Assembly: GCA_003243975.1 (NCBI GenBank)
Contig: QHBJ01000005.1
Span: forward strand, 124,001 to 188,000
Reading direction: 5' to 3'
DNA length: 64,000 nucleotides
Source: Candidatus Meridianibacter frigidus
Lineage (GTDB): Bacteria > Vulcanimicrobiota > Vulcanimicrobiia > Vulcanimicrobiales > Vulcanimicrobiaceae
Positions 58,331 through 64,000 of the stretch are shown here, in pieces (position 1 is the stretch's first letter; each line of letters opens with the position of its first letter). The position numbers and the translations under genes are program-made. Under the pieces are notes generated by a model. That model worked only from the letters and a program-made list of their open reading frames with translations. It searched no databases and was not told the DNA's origin.

Positions 58331-59365
58331 TCAGCGAAGCTGGCGCAAAAAAGCGGGATCGTTTTCGAAGAAGCGGCGGATGTCGTCGACGTCGTACCGG
58401 CGCAGTGCCATGCGCTCGATGCCGAAACCAAAAGCCCAGCCGGAGACAACTTCCGGATCGTATTTCATTTCGCGCAGAACGTTGGGATGTACCATGCCGG
58501 AGCCGCCGAGTTCGATCCAGCCGGAGCCGCCGCACATGCGGCACGATCCGCCGCGCCCTTTGCATAGCGGACAACGCGCATCCACCTCCGCGCTGGGTTC
58601 GGTGAATGGAAAGTAGGAGGGACGAAAGCGGATGCTCGATTCCGGTCCGAAGAGCTCGCTGCACATGCCCGTCAGCATTGCCTTGAGGTGCCCAAAATGG
58701 ATGCCGTGCGCCACAAGCAACCCTTCGACTTGATGGAACATGTAGGAGTGGCGCGCGTCCACTGCGTCGCGGCGATAACACTTTCCCGGAACGATAACGG
58801 CGATCGGCGGCTGGTGCTGCTGCATCGTGCGAATCTGCATCGGCGAGGTATGCGGGCGCAGCAGCAACGTGTCGGTCAGCCAGAATGAATCGAAACCTTC
58901 GCGCGCGGGATGTCCGGCTGGAATATTGAGCGCATCGAAATTGTAGTAGTCCGGTTCTACTTCCGGCCCGAGCACGACCGCGAACCCGTGACGCTCGAAA
59001 TATCCGCTAATGATCTCAGTGAGCCGGCGTATCGGGTGAATGGAGCCCATCGCCGGCTCGGTTGATGGAAACGTAACGTCGATGTCTTTGCCGAGCTCGC
59101 TTGCGAACTGGGCGGACTCCAGCTTGGCCTGGACCGCGGACAGTTGTTCTTCCATGGATGCAACCGTGTCGTTAATGATCTTGCCTGCGGTCGGGCGCTC
59201 GGCGGGCGGCAACTTTCCGATACTTCGGCGCAACAGTGTGATCTCACCGATGCGGCCGAAGAACGCCACGCGCAGCGCTTCCAGCGCCGCATCATCGGCA
59301 GCGCGGCTGAGGGCCGCATCGAAGCGCCCTTTGATCTCTCCGAGTTGCTGTGCTAACTGGCTCAT
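58331..59365 (-). CDS. pheS: Phenylalanine--tRNA ligase alpha subunit
   Basis: 344 residues. N-terminal coiled coil, then class II core: GSIHPIRRLTEIISGYFERH, VEPDYYNFDALNIPAGHPAR, HTSPMQIRTMQ and the catalytic GWAFGFGIERMALRRYDVDDI. A cysteine cluster (CPLCKGRGGSCRMCGGSGW) interrupts the core, as in some long alpha subunits. ATG 59365 lies 18 bases after a terminator hairpin and has no clear Shine-Dalgarno sequence, so expression may depend on read-through (see attenuator). Confidence 0.96.
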   Translation of the reverse strand: MSQLAQQLGEIKGRFDAALSRAADDAALEALRVAFFGRIGEITLLRRSIGKLPPAERPTAGKIINDTVASMEEQLSAVQAKLESAQFASELGKDIDVTFPSTEPAMGSIHPIRRLTEIISGYFERHGFAVVLGPEVEPDYYNFDALNIPAGHPAREGFDSFWLTDTLLLRPHTSPMQIRTMQQHQPPIAVIVPGKCYRRDAVDARHSYMFHQVEGLLVAHGIHFGHLKAMLTGMCSELFGPESSIRFRPSYFPFTEPSAEVDARCPLCKGRGGSCRMCGGSGWIELGGSGMVHPNVLREMKYDPEVVSGWAFGFGIERMALRRYDVDDIRRFFENDPAFLRQLR

Positions 59366-59383
59366 TTGTGAAAAGCGGGCAAC

Positions 59384-59417
59384 AAAAAGCGCCCGGACTC
59401 ATACGTTCCGGGCGCTT
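59384..59417 (-). terminator. Terminator/attenuator in front of pheS
   Basis: AAGCGCCCGGA, nine-base loop, TCCGGGCGCTT, then five T on the minus strand. An 11-bp perfect stem. It lies after a small ORF and immediately before pheS on the same strand, leaving no room for a separate pheS promoter. Confidence 0.8.
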
Positions 59418-59444
59418 GCGAAATTCTACCTCTTTCTCGATGGA

Positions 59445-59546
59445 TTAGGACGAAGTCGGACTCGGGTGCAGTTGGCGGTAAATCAGGTAAGCGTTGATCG
59501 ACCCGGTGGTCTTGAACAGCTTCCAAAAGAAGTCGGAGGTGGCCAT
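59445..59546 (-). CDS. Small YqzL-like protein / possible pheST leader peptide
   Basis: A 33-residue ORF: MATSDFFWKLFKTTGSINAY, then LIYRQLHPSPTSS. The pattern WKLFxxTGSIxAYLxY matches the short YqzL-like proteins of Gram-positives. AAGGAG lies 12 bases upstream; an in-frame ATG at 59573 would add nine residues. Its early FFWKLF and its place between a promoter and a terminator in front of pheST also resemble the E. coli pheM leader. Both readings are possible and not exclusive. Confidence 0.6.
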   Translation of the reverse strand: MATSDFFWKLFKTTGSINAYLIYRQLHPSPTSS

Positions 59547-59611
59547 ATCTGCGCTTGTCTCCTTCTCATACATGCCCGCTCTGGCATGGACTCTGCCTAA
59601 AGAATGGCCCG

Positions 59612-59620
59612 ATTGTACCA
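59612..59620 (-). promoter_or_regulatory. Extended -10 promoter of the yqzL-like/pheST unit
   Basis: On the minus strand, TGGTACAAT (TG-N-TACAAT) is an extended -10 element about 65 bases upstream of the small ORF. No good -35 is visible at 17 bases. Confidence 0.5.
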
Positions 59621-59695
59621 CGCGAGTTTTCCACAGGGTAGTCTTGACTTTCAGCTCCGTTTCCACTGTCTTGACAAGACTTGACAGATTGGGGC

Positions 59696-60475
59696 TTAGG
59701 CGCCCTGGCGAGCCCTGCCCGAGAGCTCGTAGAGCGCGATCGAGCCGGCCACCGCGGCGTTGAGTGACTCGGCCTGCCCGGACATCGGAATGGCAATTTT
59801 TTGGCCGCACAGACGTTCCCACGCGCCGAGCCCGCGTCGCTCTTGCCCCACGACTAGGGCACGGCGGGGGCTGTCCGCCGCGTGCGAAAGCGGGAGGCCC
59901 TCCGGCGTCAGTCCCATGAAAGTCCAGCCCTCGAACCGCTGAAAGAGATCGTCCGCCTTTCCGACGCCGATGTCTACGCGGAAGAGCGATCCCATGGACG
60001 CTCGCACGACCTTGGGGTTGAACGGCTCGACCCCCCCGGCGCCAAAAAGCACTCGGTCGACACCAAACGCATCGGCCGAGCGCAGCAGCGTTCCCGCATT
60101 TCCGGGATCGCTGATGTCGGCAAGCACCAAGACCAAGCCGTCGCGGTGAAAGAAATCTTCCAGGACGTGAATGCGCGCCTCGCAAATGCCCAACACGCCG
60201 GTAGGCGTTTTAACGTCCGAGAGACGCTTCATCGTCGGCTGACCGATCAAAAAGGCCGGTATGCCACGAGACTCGAGCTCGCGGATGACACCGGTCGCGG
60301 CGTAGGCTTCGGACGTTGCGTATATTTCGATCGGTGGCGCGCCGCTTTCGGCGGCCTCGCACAGCATGGTCGGTCCTTCAACGAGAAACCGCTGCTGAGC
60401 GCCGCGTCCTTCCTTTGTCAGGAGCTCGCGAACGCGCGCGAGCTGCGAACTATGCGCGCCGAGCGATTGCGGCAC
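59696..60475 (-). CDS. TrmH/SpoU family RNA 2'-O-methyltransferase (YsgA-like)
   Basis: About 259 residues. Substrate-binding N-domain (RFLVEGPTMLCEAAESG) and SPOUT knot: LADISDPGNAGTLLRSADAF, VVRASMGSLFRVDI and PMSGQAESLNAAVAGSIALY. It methylates a ribose in rRNA or tRNA; the exact site is unknown. Same position as ysgA next to pheST in Bacillus. GTG 60475 fits the family start; ATG 60502 would extend it deeper into the upstream small gene. Confidence 0.9.
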   Translation of the reverse strand: MPQSLGAHSSQLARVRELLTKEGRGAQQRFLVEGPTMLCEAAESGAPPIEIYATSEAYAATGVIRELESRGIPAFLIGQPTMKRLSDVKTPTGVLGICEARIHVLEDFFHRDGLVLVLADISDPGNAGTLLRSADAFGVDRVLFGAGGVEPFNPKVVRASMGSLFRVDIGVGKADDLFQRFEGWTFMGLTPEGLPLSHAADSPRRALVVGQERRGLGAWERLCGQKIAIPMSGQAESLNAAVAGSIALYELSGRARQGA

Positions 60476-60647
60476 GGCCAAAGACGTACACGATCCCGGC
60501 AATGATACTGGCCAGGATCACAACCACGATTCTGTTGTAGCCATGCGGCAGCAGCCAAGCGTTGAGCGAGCTCAACGTGACCGTGAACAATGCCAAGAAC
60601 GCCAGCAGGTATAGCAGCTCGGATTTGGGGCTGCTGCGCTGCTGCAC
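60450..60647 (-). CDS. Small two-helix membrane protein
   Basis: 65 residues with two hydrophobic helices: LLYLLAFLALFTVTLSSLNA and RIVVVILASIIAGIVYVFGR. Starts at a GTG that shares its first base with the stop of the 51-residue ORF upstream, and overlaps the TrmH gene start. Function unknown. Confidence 0.6.
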   Translation of the reverse strand: MQQRSSPKSELLYLLAFLALFTVTLSSLNAWLLPHGYNRIVVVILASIIAGIVYVFGRAAIARRA

Positions 60648-60802
60648 TACGATTCCTGGCGCACTGCCCGCAGAAACCGCAGATACATCGCGACAGTTAG
60701 CTCCGTTGCCCGCGCCGGGTCGGTTATGCTTTCATCGAATCCGCCGATAGCGGTCAGCGTGCGGTCCACCAACTGAACTGCCAACGTTTTGTCGTTGTCC
60801 AT
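60647..60802 (-). CDS. 51-residue hypothetical protein
   Basis: MDNDKTLAVQLVDRTLTAIG, then GFDESITDPARATELTVAMY, ending LRFLRAVRQES. A helical, acidic small ORF that is coupled (TAGTG) to the small membrane protein. No Shine-Dalgarno sequence or family match. Divergent from the Nudix gene by 56 bases. Confidence 0.5.
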   Translation of the reverse strand: MDNDKTLAVQLVDRTLTAIGGFDESITDPARATELTVAMYLRFLRAVRQES

Positions 60803-60858
60803 GCGCGCGAGGTTGCGTTCCGGCAGTGGCGTTCCCTGGCGGCGTGCAAGAAAGCGGC

Positions 60859-61416
60859 ATGAGCGAAAACCCTACTCTTGTTTCCAGCACCGAGATCTTC
60901 AAGGGCAAGGTCTTTACCGTGCGGCGCGACCGGTTGCGGACAGGGGAAAAAACGTATGATCTGGATATCGTCGAGCACGCGCAGTCTTATGCGGTCATGG
61001 CCCGACCCTCGCCGGGCGAAGTCTTGCTCGTCAAGCAGTACCGTCACGCGGCGAGCGCCGATTTATGGGAGTTTCCCGCGGGCTCGGCGGACGAGGACGA
61101 AGACCCGAAGACGGGCGCCTTGCGCGAGCTGCGCGAGGAAACCGGTTACAGCGCCGGTCGCATCGAGCAGATCTACGCGGGGTACCTAACGCCGGGGTTT
61201 TGCACGGAGTTCATGCGCTTCTTCGTGGCGGATGACTTGCAGGCGGGCGCCACGCAGTTCGATGAGGACGAGGATATCCAAACGCGCTGTATCTCTATTG
61301 ATGAGGCGTTCGCTATGCTACGCCGCGGCGAGATTACCGATGCAAAAACGGCCCTTGGCTTGCTGCTGCTGACGGCGCACTCATGCGGCTCTGCCCGCGG
61401 AGAGCTGCCTGGCTAG
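60859..61416 (+). CDS. Nudix hydrolase, ADP-ribose pyrophosphatase-like
   Basis: 185 residues. A perfect Nudix box, G-x5-E-x7-REUxEExGU, is present from GSADEDEDPKTGALRELREE into TGY. The flanking GEVLLVKQYRHAASADLWEF and GYLTPGFCTEFMRFF are those of ADP-ribose diphosphatases (NudF/YqkG type). The frame opens at 60826, but ATG 60859 (MSENPTLVSS) is natural. The only plus-strand gene within the surrounding minus-strand translation cluster. Confidence 0.92.
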   Translation: MSENPTLVSSTEIFKGKVFTVRRDRLRTGEKTYDLDIVEHAQSYAVMARPSPGEVLLVKQYRHAASADLWEFPAGSADEDEDPKTGALRELREETGYSAGRIEQIYAGYLTPGFCTEFMRFFVADDLQAGATQFDEDEDIQTRCISIDEAFAMLRRGEITDAKTALGLLLLTAHSCGSARGELPG

Positions 61417-61784
61417 GCGGATTTGGCTTTGCCCGAGCCGTCCTTCGCCATCTTCAGGAGCGAGCCGAATGCGGCCGCGTCGCTGATTGCAAGTTCCGCA
61501 AGCGTCTTTCGGTTCAGCGTGACGCCCGACTTTTTCAGGCCGCTCATGAATACGCTGTAGCTCATGCCCTCTTTGCGCGCGGCGGCGTTGATGCGGCTGA
61601 TCCAGAGCGAGCGGAAGTCGCGCTTGCGAACTCGCCGATCGCGGTAGGCGTACGCCAGCGAATGCAGGAGCGCTTCGTTTGCGACACGGTAGTTGCGCCG
61701 GCGAGCGGCGCGAAAACCCTTGGTGAGCTTCATGACTTTGCGGCGATGTTTGATGCCGTGCACGCCGCGTTTGATGCGAGCCAT
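61413..61784 (-). CDS. rplT: 50S ribosomal protein L20
   Basis: 123 residues: MARIKRGVHGIKHRRKVMKL and the conserved SLWISRINAAARKEGMSYSV. Binds 23S rRNA early in assembly and, in many bacteria, represses this operon through the leader. Last gene of infC-rpmI-rplT; overlaps the Nudix gene end by four bases (convergent). Confidence 0.98.
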   Translation of the reverse strand: MARIKRGVHGIKHRRKVMKLTKGFRAARRRNYRVANEALLHSLAYAYRDRRVRKRDFRSLWISRINAAARKEGMSYSVFMSGLKKSGVTLNRKTLAELAISDAAAFGSLLKMAKDGSGKAKSA

Positions 61785-61798
61785 TTACTGCAGCCCTC

Positions 61799-62005
61799 CT
61801 ATACCAAATATGGGATCGTAGGCGCCAAGCGCTTAAGATCGCCTTTGAAAACTGGCTGGTCTTTGCGGAAGTTGCGCTTGCGCTTGCGCGTGCGTTTGCT
61901 CATGATGTGGCCGCAACCGCTGAACTGATGGCGATGCATCACTTTCCCGGTGGAACTCACTTTCACGCGTTTGGCGGTACCGCGATGGGTACGAATCTTC
62001 GGCAC
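61799..62005 (-). CDS. rpmI: 50S ribosomal protein L35
   Basis: 68 residues: PKIRTHRGTAKRVKVSSTGK, then HIMSKRTRKRKRNFRKDQP. Complete, GTG start. Between infC and rplT in the standard order. Confidence 0.97.
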   Translation of the reverse strand: MPKIRTHRGTAKRVKVSSTGKVMHRHQFSGCGHIMSKRTRKRKRNFRKDQPVFKGDLKRLAPTIPYLV

Positions 62006-62018
62006 TGGTCGGCTCCTT

Positions 62019-62612
62019 CTACTTTGCGGCCACCGCAGCGGCTGCGGGCTCGGTTTCTTCCCGCTGTTCTTTCATCGAGGAGAACTTCGGCGGGCCTGAC
62101 GGCACCGGTCGCGGTGCCAAAATCATAAACATATTCTTGCCTTCGAGTTTCGGCTCGCGTTCGATCGTGGCGATCGGCGTCATGTCCTGCGCCATGCGAT
62201 CGAGCAGCTTGCGCCCGAAGGCCGTGTAGGTAATCTCGCGCCCTCGAAACATGATCGTGACCTTCACCTTGCCGCCGTCCATCAGCAGCCGCTCGGCCAT
62301 CCGAGCTTTGGTTTCGTAGTCGTGCGTCTCGATCTTGGGGCGAAGTTTGACTTCCTTCAACTCCCAATTCTTCTGTTTCTTGCGCGCGTCTTTGTCTTTT
62401 TTCGACTGCTCGTATTTCAACCGCCCGTAATCGCCGATCTTGCACACCGGCGGCTGAGCATTGGGCGAAACCTCAATAAGGTCCAGCCCTTCGGAACGGG
62501 CTCGTGCCTGAGCATCTTCAGTTAACATGATGCCGAGTTGTGCGCCTTCCTCATCGATGACGCGAATCTGGCGGACGCGGATCTGGTCGTTTACACGCAG
62601 TGGTTTTGCTAT
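62019..62612 (-). CDS. infC: Translation initiation factor IF-3, probable AUA start
   Basis: A caller would start at ATG 62528, which removes the first strands. The frame continues upstream as AKPLRVNDQIRVRQIRVIDE, then EGAQLGIMLTEDA, which is the IF-3 N-domain. Between the preceding stop and this segment there is no ATG, GTG or TTG. An ATA at 62612 lies eight bases after AAAGGAA. infC is known for AUU-class starts that let IF-3 repress its own translation, so I start there (197 residues). C-domain: KIGDYGRLKYEQSKKDKDAR and KVTIMFRGREI. The C-terminal tail is alanine-rich. Confidence 0.92.
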   Translation of the reverse strand: MAKPLRVNDQIRVRQIRVIDEEGAQLGIMLTEDAQARARSEGLDLIEVSPNAQPPVCKIGDYGRLKYEQSKKDKDARKKQKNWELKEVKLRPKIETHDYETKARMAERLLMDGGKVKVTIMFRGREITYTAFGRKLLDRMAQDMTPIATIEREPKLEGKNMFMILAPRPVPSGPPKFSSMKEQREETEPAAAAVAAK

Positions 62613-62752
62613 GGCAGAAGTTCCTTTGAAGCGGTCGAAAAAAAATAGGTCGCCGAAGCAACCCCATCATCGGAACCTACCGTCGGCCCCTTTGTTGAAG
62701 ACCGGATCGCCCGAAGGCATCCGGTGAGGACCCGGCTGGGCCCTACTTCGGC
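62613..62752 (-). promoter_or_regulatory. infC-rpmI-rplT leader with terminator (L20-leader-like attenuator)
   Basis: About 140 transcribed bases precede infC and contain several GC-rich inverted repeats. The last is a hairpin with TAGGT/ACCTA and CCGA/TCGG pairs followed by eight T (62637-62644). It lies just before the infC Shine-Dalgarno sequence. The layout matches ribosomal-protein or IF-3 operon attenuation; I could not fold it or match it to a covariance model. Confidence 0.55.
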
Positions 62753-62758
62753 TCCAGG

Positions 62759-62787
62759 AGTATAACAGAGGGGCTTCCGAGCGTCAA
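62759..62787 (-). promoter_or_regulatory. Sigma-70-type promoter of infC-rpmI-rplT
   Basis: TTGACG (62787-62782), a 17-base spacer and TATACT (62764-62759) on the minus strand, both one mismatch from consensus. Confidence 0.8.
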
Positions 62788-62792
62788 ACGCC

Positions 62793-63380
62793 CTAAACGC
62801 TTCGGCGGGCGCGCCTCCGGGCGCCGGCCAGCGACGCGTACACGCGGCGCGCGAGAACGACCAGCAGAATGGTCAACAGTAAGGCGAGCGCTGCAGCCAG
62901 GAAGGGCGCAAAGAAGCCCACGAGCAGGGTAACAATCGAGCCGGCATCTTCGGCAGCCGACAGGGCCGGGTTTGCAATCCCCGCCGTTCCTACCGTGGAA
63001 ACCGCGCGAGTTGCCGCGACCGCGCTATGCACGCCAAGCGCATTCAACGCACCGGCCACCATAAGAAGAACGAGCGTATCGTGGTTCTGCGGATGCACGG
63101 CACCGCCGACAATGATCGCGGCGGCGGCCGGCTTCAGCGCGATCTGCAAGAAGTGCAGCCCGTGATCCAAGAGCGGAACCTTGTCGGCCAGTAATTCGAC
63201 GCCGGCAATGGCGCACAAAGCCCACATCACGGACGCATGACCAAGCCAAGCAAAGGCCGCCGGTGGATGCAGGATTCCCAAATGCGCCGCGATCGCGACA
63301 GCGGCCAGCGGCATGATTGCGCGGATACCGGCAGTCGTTGTTAGGGCGTAGGCGAGGGCATACTGCGCGGCGGCATCCAT
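62793..63380 (-). CDS. DUF4126 family membrane protein
   Basis: 195 residues with about five helices: YALAYALTTTAGIRAIMPLA, WALCAIAGVELLADKVPLLD, LKPAAAAIIVGGAV and ALALLLTILLVVLARRVY. The GIRA and E.ADK.P features are those of DUF4126. Function unknown. Its ATG overlaps the stop of the upstream aminotransferase (TAATG). Confidence 0.85.
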   Translation of the reverse strand: MDAAAQYALAYALTTTAGIRAIMPLAAVAIAAHLGILHPPAAFAWLGHASVMWALCAIAGVELLADKVPLLDHGLHFLQIALKPAAAAIIVGGAVHPQNHDTLVLLMVAGALNALGVHSAVAATRAVSTVGTAGIANPALSAAEDAGSIVTLLVGFFAPFLAAALALLLTILLVVLARRVYASLAGARRRARRSV

Positions 63381-64000
63381 TAGAATGATCTTATTACGTC
63401 GCCGAACGTATCGAGAATCAACTCAATTTCCGCCCGCTGAATGACGAGCGGCGGCGCAAATCGCAAGACATTCTCCTGCGTATCTTTGCACGCGATGCCA
63501 CGTTTGAGCATCGCGTCAGCTATCGGACGCGCGCGGTCGCGAAACTCGACGCCCACGAGCAACCCGCGGCCCCGCACTTCTTTGATCAGCGGCGATCGGA
63601 TTTCTCGCAAGCCGGCCATTAGAATGTGCCCCATCTTGCGTGCATTCTCCGCGAGATTTTCCTCGAGCACAACATCGAGCGCTGCTTGCGCTACCGCCGA
63701 GGCGAGGGGGTTCCCGCCGAATGTGCTGCCGTGGTCTCCCGGTGCAAACAGATTCATCAACTCCGCGCTCGCCAGCGCTGCAGATACCGGGTAATAGCCG
63801 CCTCCCAAGGCCTTGCCCACGAGCAAAACGTCGGCCTTCACGTTCTCGTGATCCTGCGCGAAAAGGTCGCCGGTGCGTCCGAATCCGGTTTGAATTTCAT
63901 CCGCAATGAAGAGCACCCGGCGTTCCTTGCACAACTCCCATGCGCGATGGAGGTAACCGTCGGGCGGTACGTTCACGCCGCCTTCGCCTTGTATCGGCTC
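63380..64000 (-). CDS. Ornithine/acetylornithine aminotransferase (class III PLP), C-terminal part
   Basis: The gene runs off the window end: the frame is open to 64000 and reads EPIQGEGGVNVPPDGYL. Visible features are the cofactor Asp region FIADEIQTGFGRTG, the PLP lysine in VLLVGKALGGGYYPVSA and GSTFGGNPLASAVA. It resembles ornithine--oxo-acid transaminase (RocD) more than ArgD. Context gives no further hint. Confidence 0.88.
   Translation of the reverse strand, partial: EPIQGEGGVNVPPDGYLHRAWELCKERRVLFIADEIQTGFGRTGDLFAQDHENVKADVLLVGKALGGGYYPVSAALASAELMNLFAPGDHGSTFGGNPLASAVAQAALDVVLEENLAENARKMGHILMAGLREIRSPLIKEVRGRGLLVGVEFRDRARPIADAMLKRGIACKDTQENVLRFAPPLVIQRAEIELILDTFGDVIRSF

Noticed and set aside
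59560-59690. T-box riboswitch before pheST
   Set aside because: A GTGGTAC-like stretch exists, but it is part of the extended -10 and the conserved T-box sequence is absent.
59640-59690. Two TTGACA hexamers on the plus strand as a promoter
   Set aside because: No -10 at proper spacing and no plus-strand gene follows.
62527-62727. Plus-strand small ORF opposite the infC start
   Set aside because: Overlaps the conserved IF-3 N-domain and leader; no independent support.

Overview
The window looks like a chromosomal segment of a high-GC, diderm (LPS-type outer membrane) bacterium. The gene orders are those seen in Terrabacteria: mraZ-rsmH-ftsL-ftsI-mur genes, infC-rpmI-rplT, and spoU-pheS-pheT. 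An outer membrane is implied by LptD, an LptF/G permease, an LptC-like protein and Lnt. MurE carries the DNPR motif of meso-diaminopimelate ligases. Two promoter elements are of Gram-positive style: a CIRCE box and a CGAAC-N4-GTTCG box. A candidate phylum such as Eremiobacterota (WPS-2) or a relative would fit, but that assignment is inference. No CRISPR array, phage, IS element, rRNA or tRNA was seen.

Layout. 1-8.4 kb: end of a large secreted beta-sandwich protein, polA, DUF192, a methyltransferase, mutM, an S1-domain protein and coaE. 8.0-9.4 kb: an exported protein, a frameshifted TonB-like fragment and two KGG-repeat stress proteins. 9.4-16.5 kb: envelope biogenesis on the minus strand (lptC-like, lnt, lptD, lptF/G, a lytic transglycosylase), interrupted by a plus-strand lipoprotein and a 55-residue bacterial metallothionein. 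16.6-31.7 kb: a tightly coupled dcw operon mraZ-rsmH-ftsL-ftsI-murE-murF-cofE-like-mraY-murD-ftsW-murG-murC-murB-ddl. Most of its junctions are ATGA/GTGA overlaps, ftsQ/ftsA/ftsZ do not follow it, and three MraZ boxes lie on its promoter. 31.7-38.7 kb: DUF5069, a periplasmic binding protein, citrate synthase-hisA, alr, and groES-groEL behind a CIRCE element and ending at a strong terminator. 38.8-49.6 kb: accessory metabolism, including korAB. Several accessory genes here carry single-base frameshifts. 49.7-52.6 kb: hsp20-lon. 52.6-53.2 kb: a decayed gene beside a dispersed repeat. 53.2-55.5 kb: selD divergent from a class V aminotransferase. 55.4-62.8 kb: cvpA, pheT, pheS, a small YqzL-like ORF, a TrmH/SpoU methyltransferase, two tiny ORFs, a Nudix hydrolase, rplT, rpmI and infC. 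62.8-64 kb: DUF4126 and the end of an ornithine aminotransferase.

Most notable points. (1) selD is about 345 residues with an in-frame TGA at the catalytic position (SCAGUASK) and a perfect hairpin just downstream, so it is probably a selenoprotein whose first 30 residues a standard gene caller would miss. (2) infC appears to start at AUA behind a well-placed Shine-Dalgarno sequence and a leader terminator. pheST likewise sits behind a small Phe-containing ORF and a terminator, so both operons look attenuated. (3) A metallothionein gene too short for usual cutoffs lies at 12157-12324. (4) A CofE (F420 gamma-glutamyl ligase)-like gene is embedded in the cell-wall operon. (5) Three divergent gene pairs start from the same CATG tetranucleotide.
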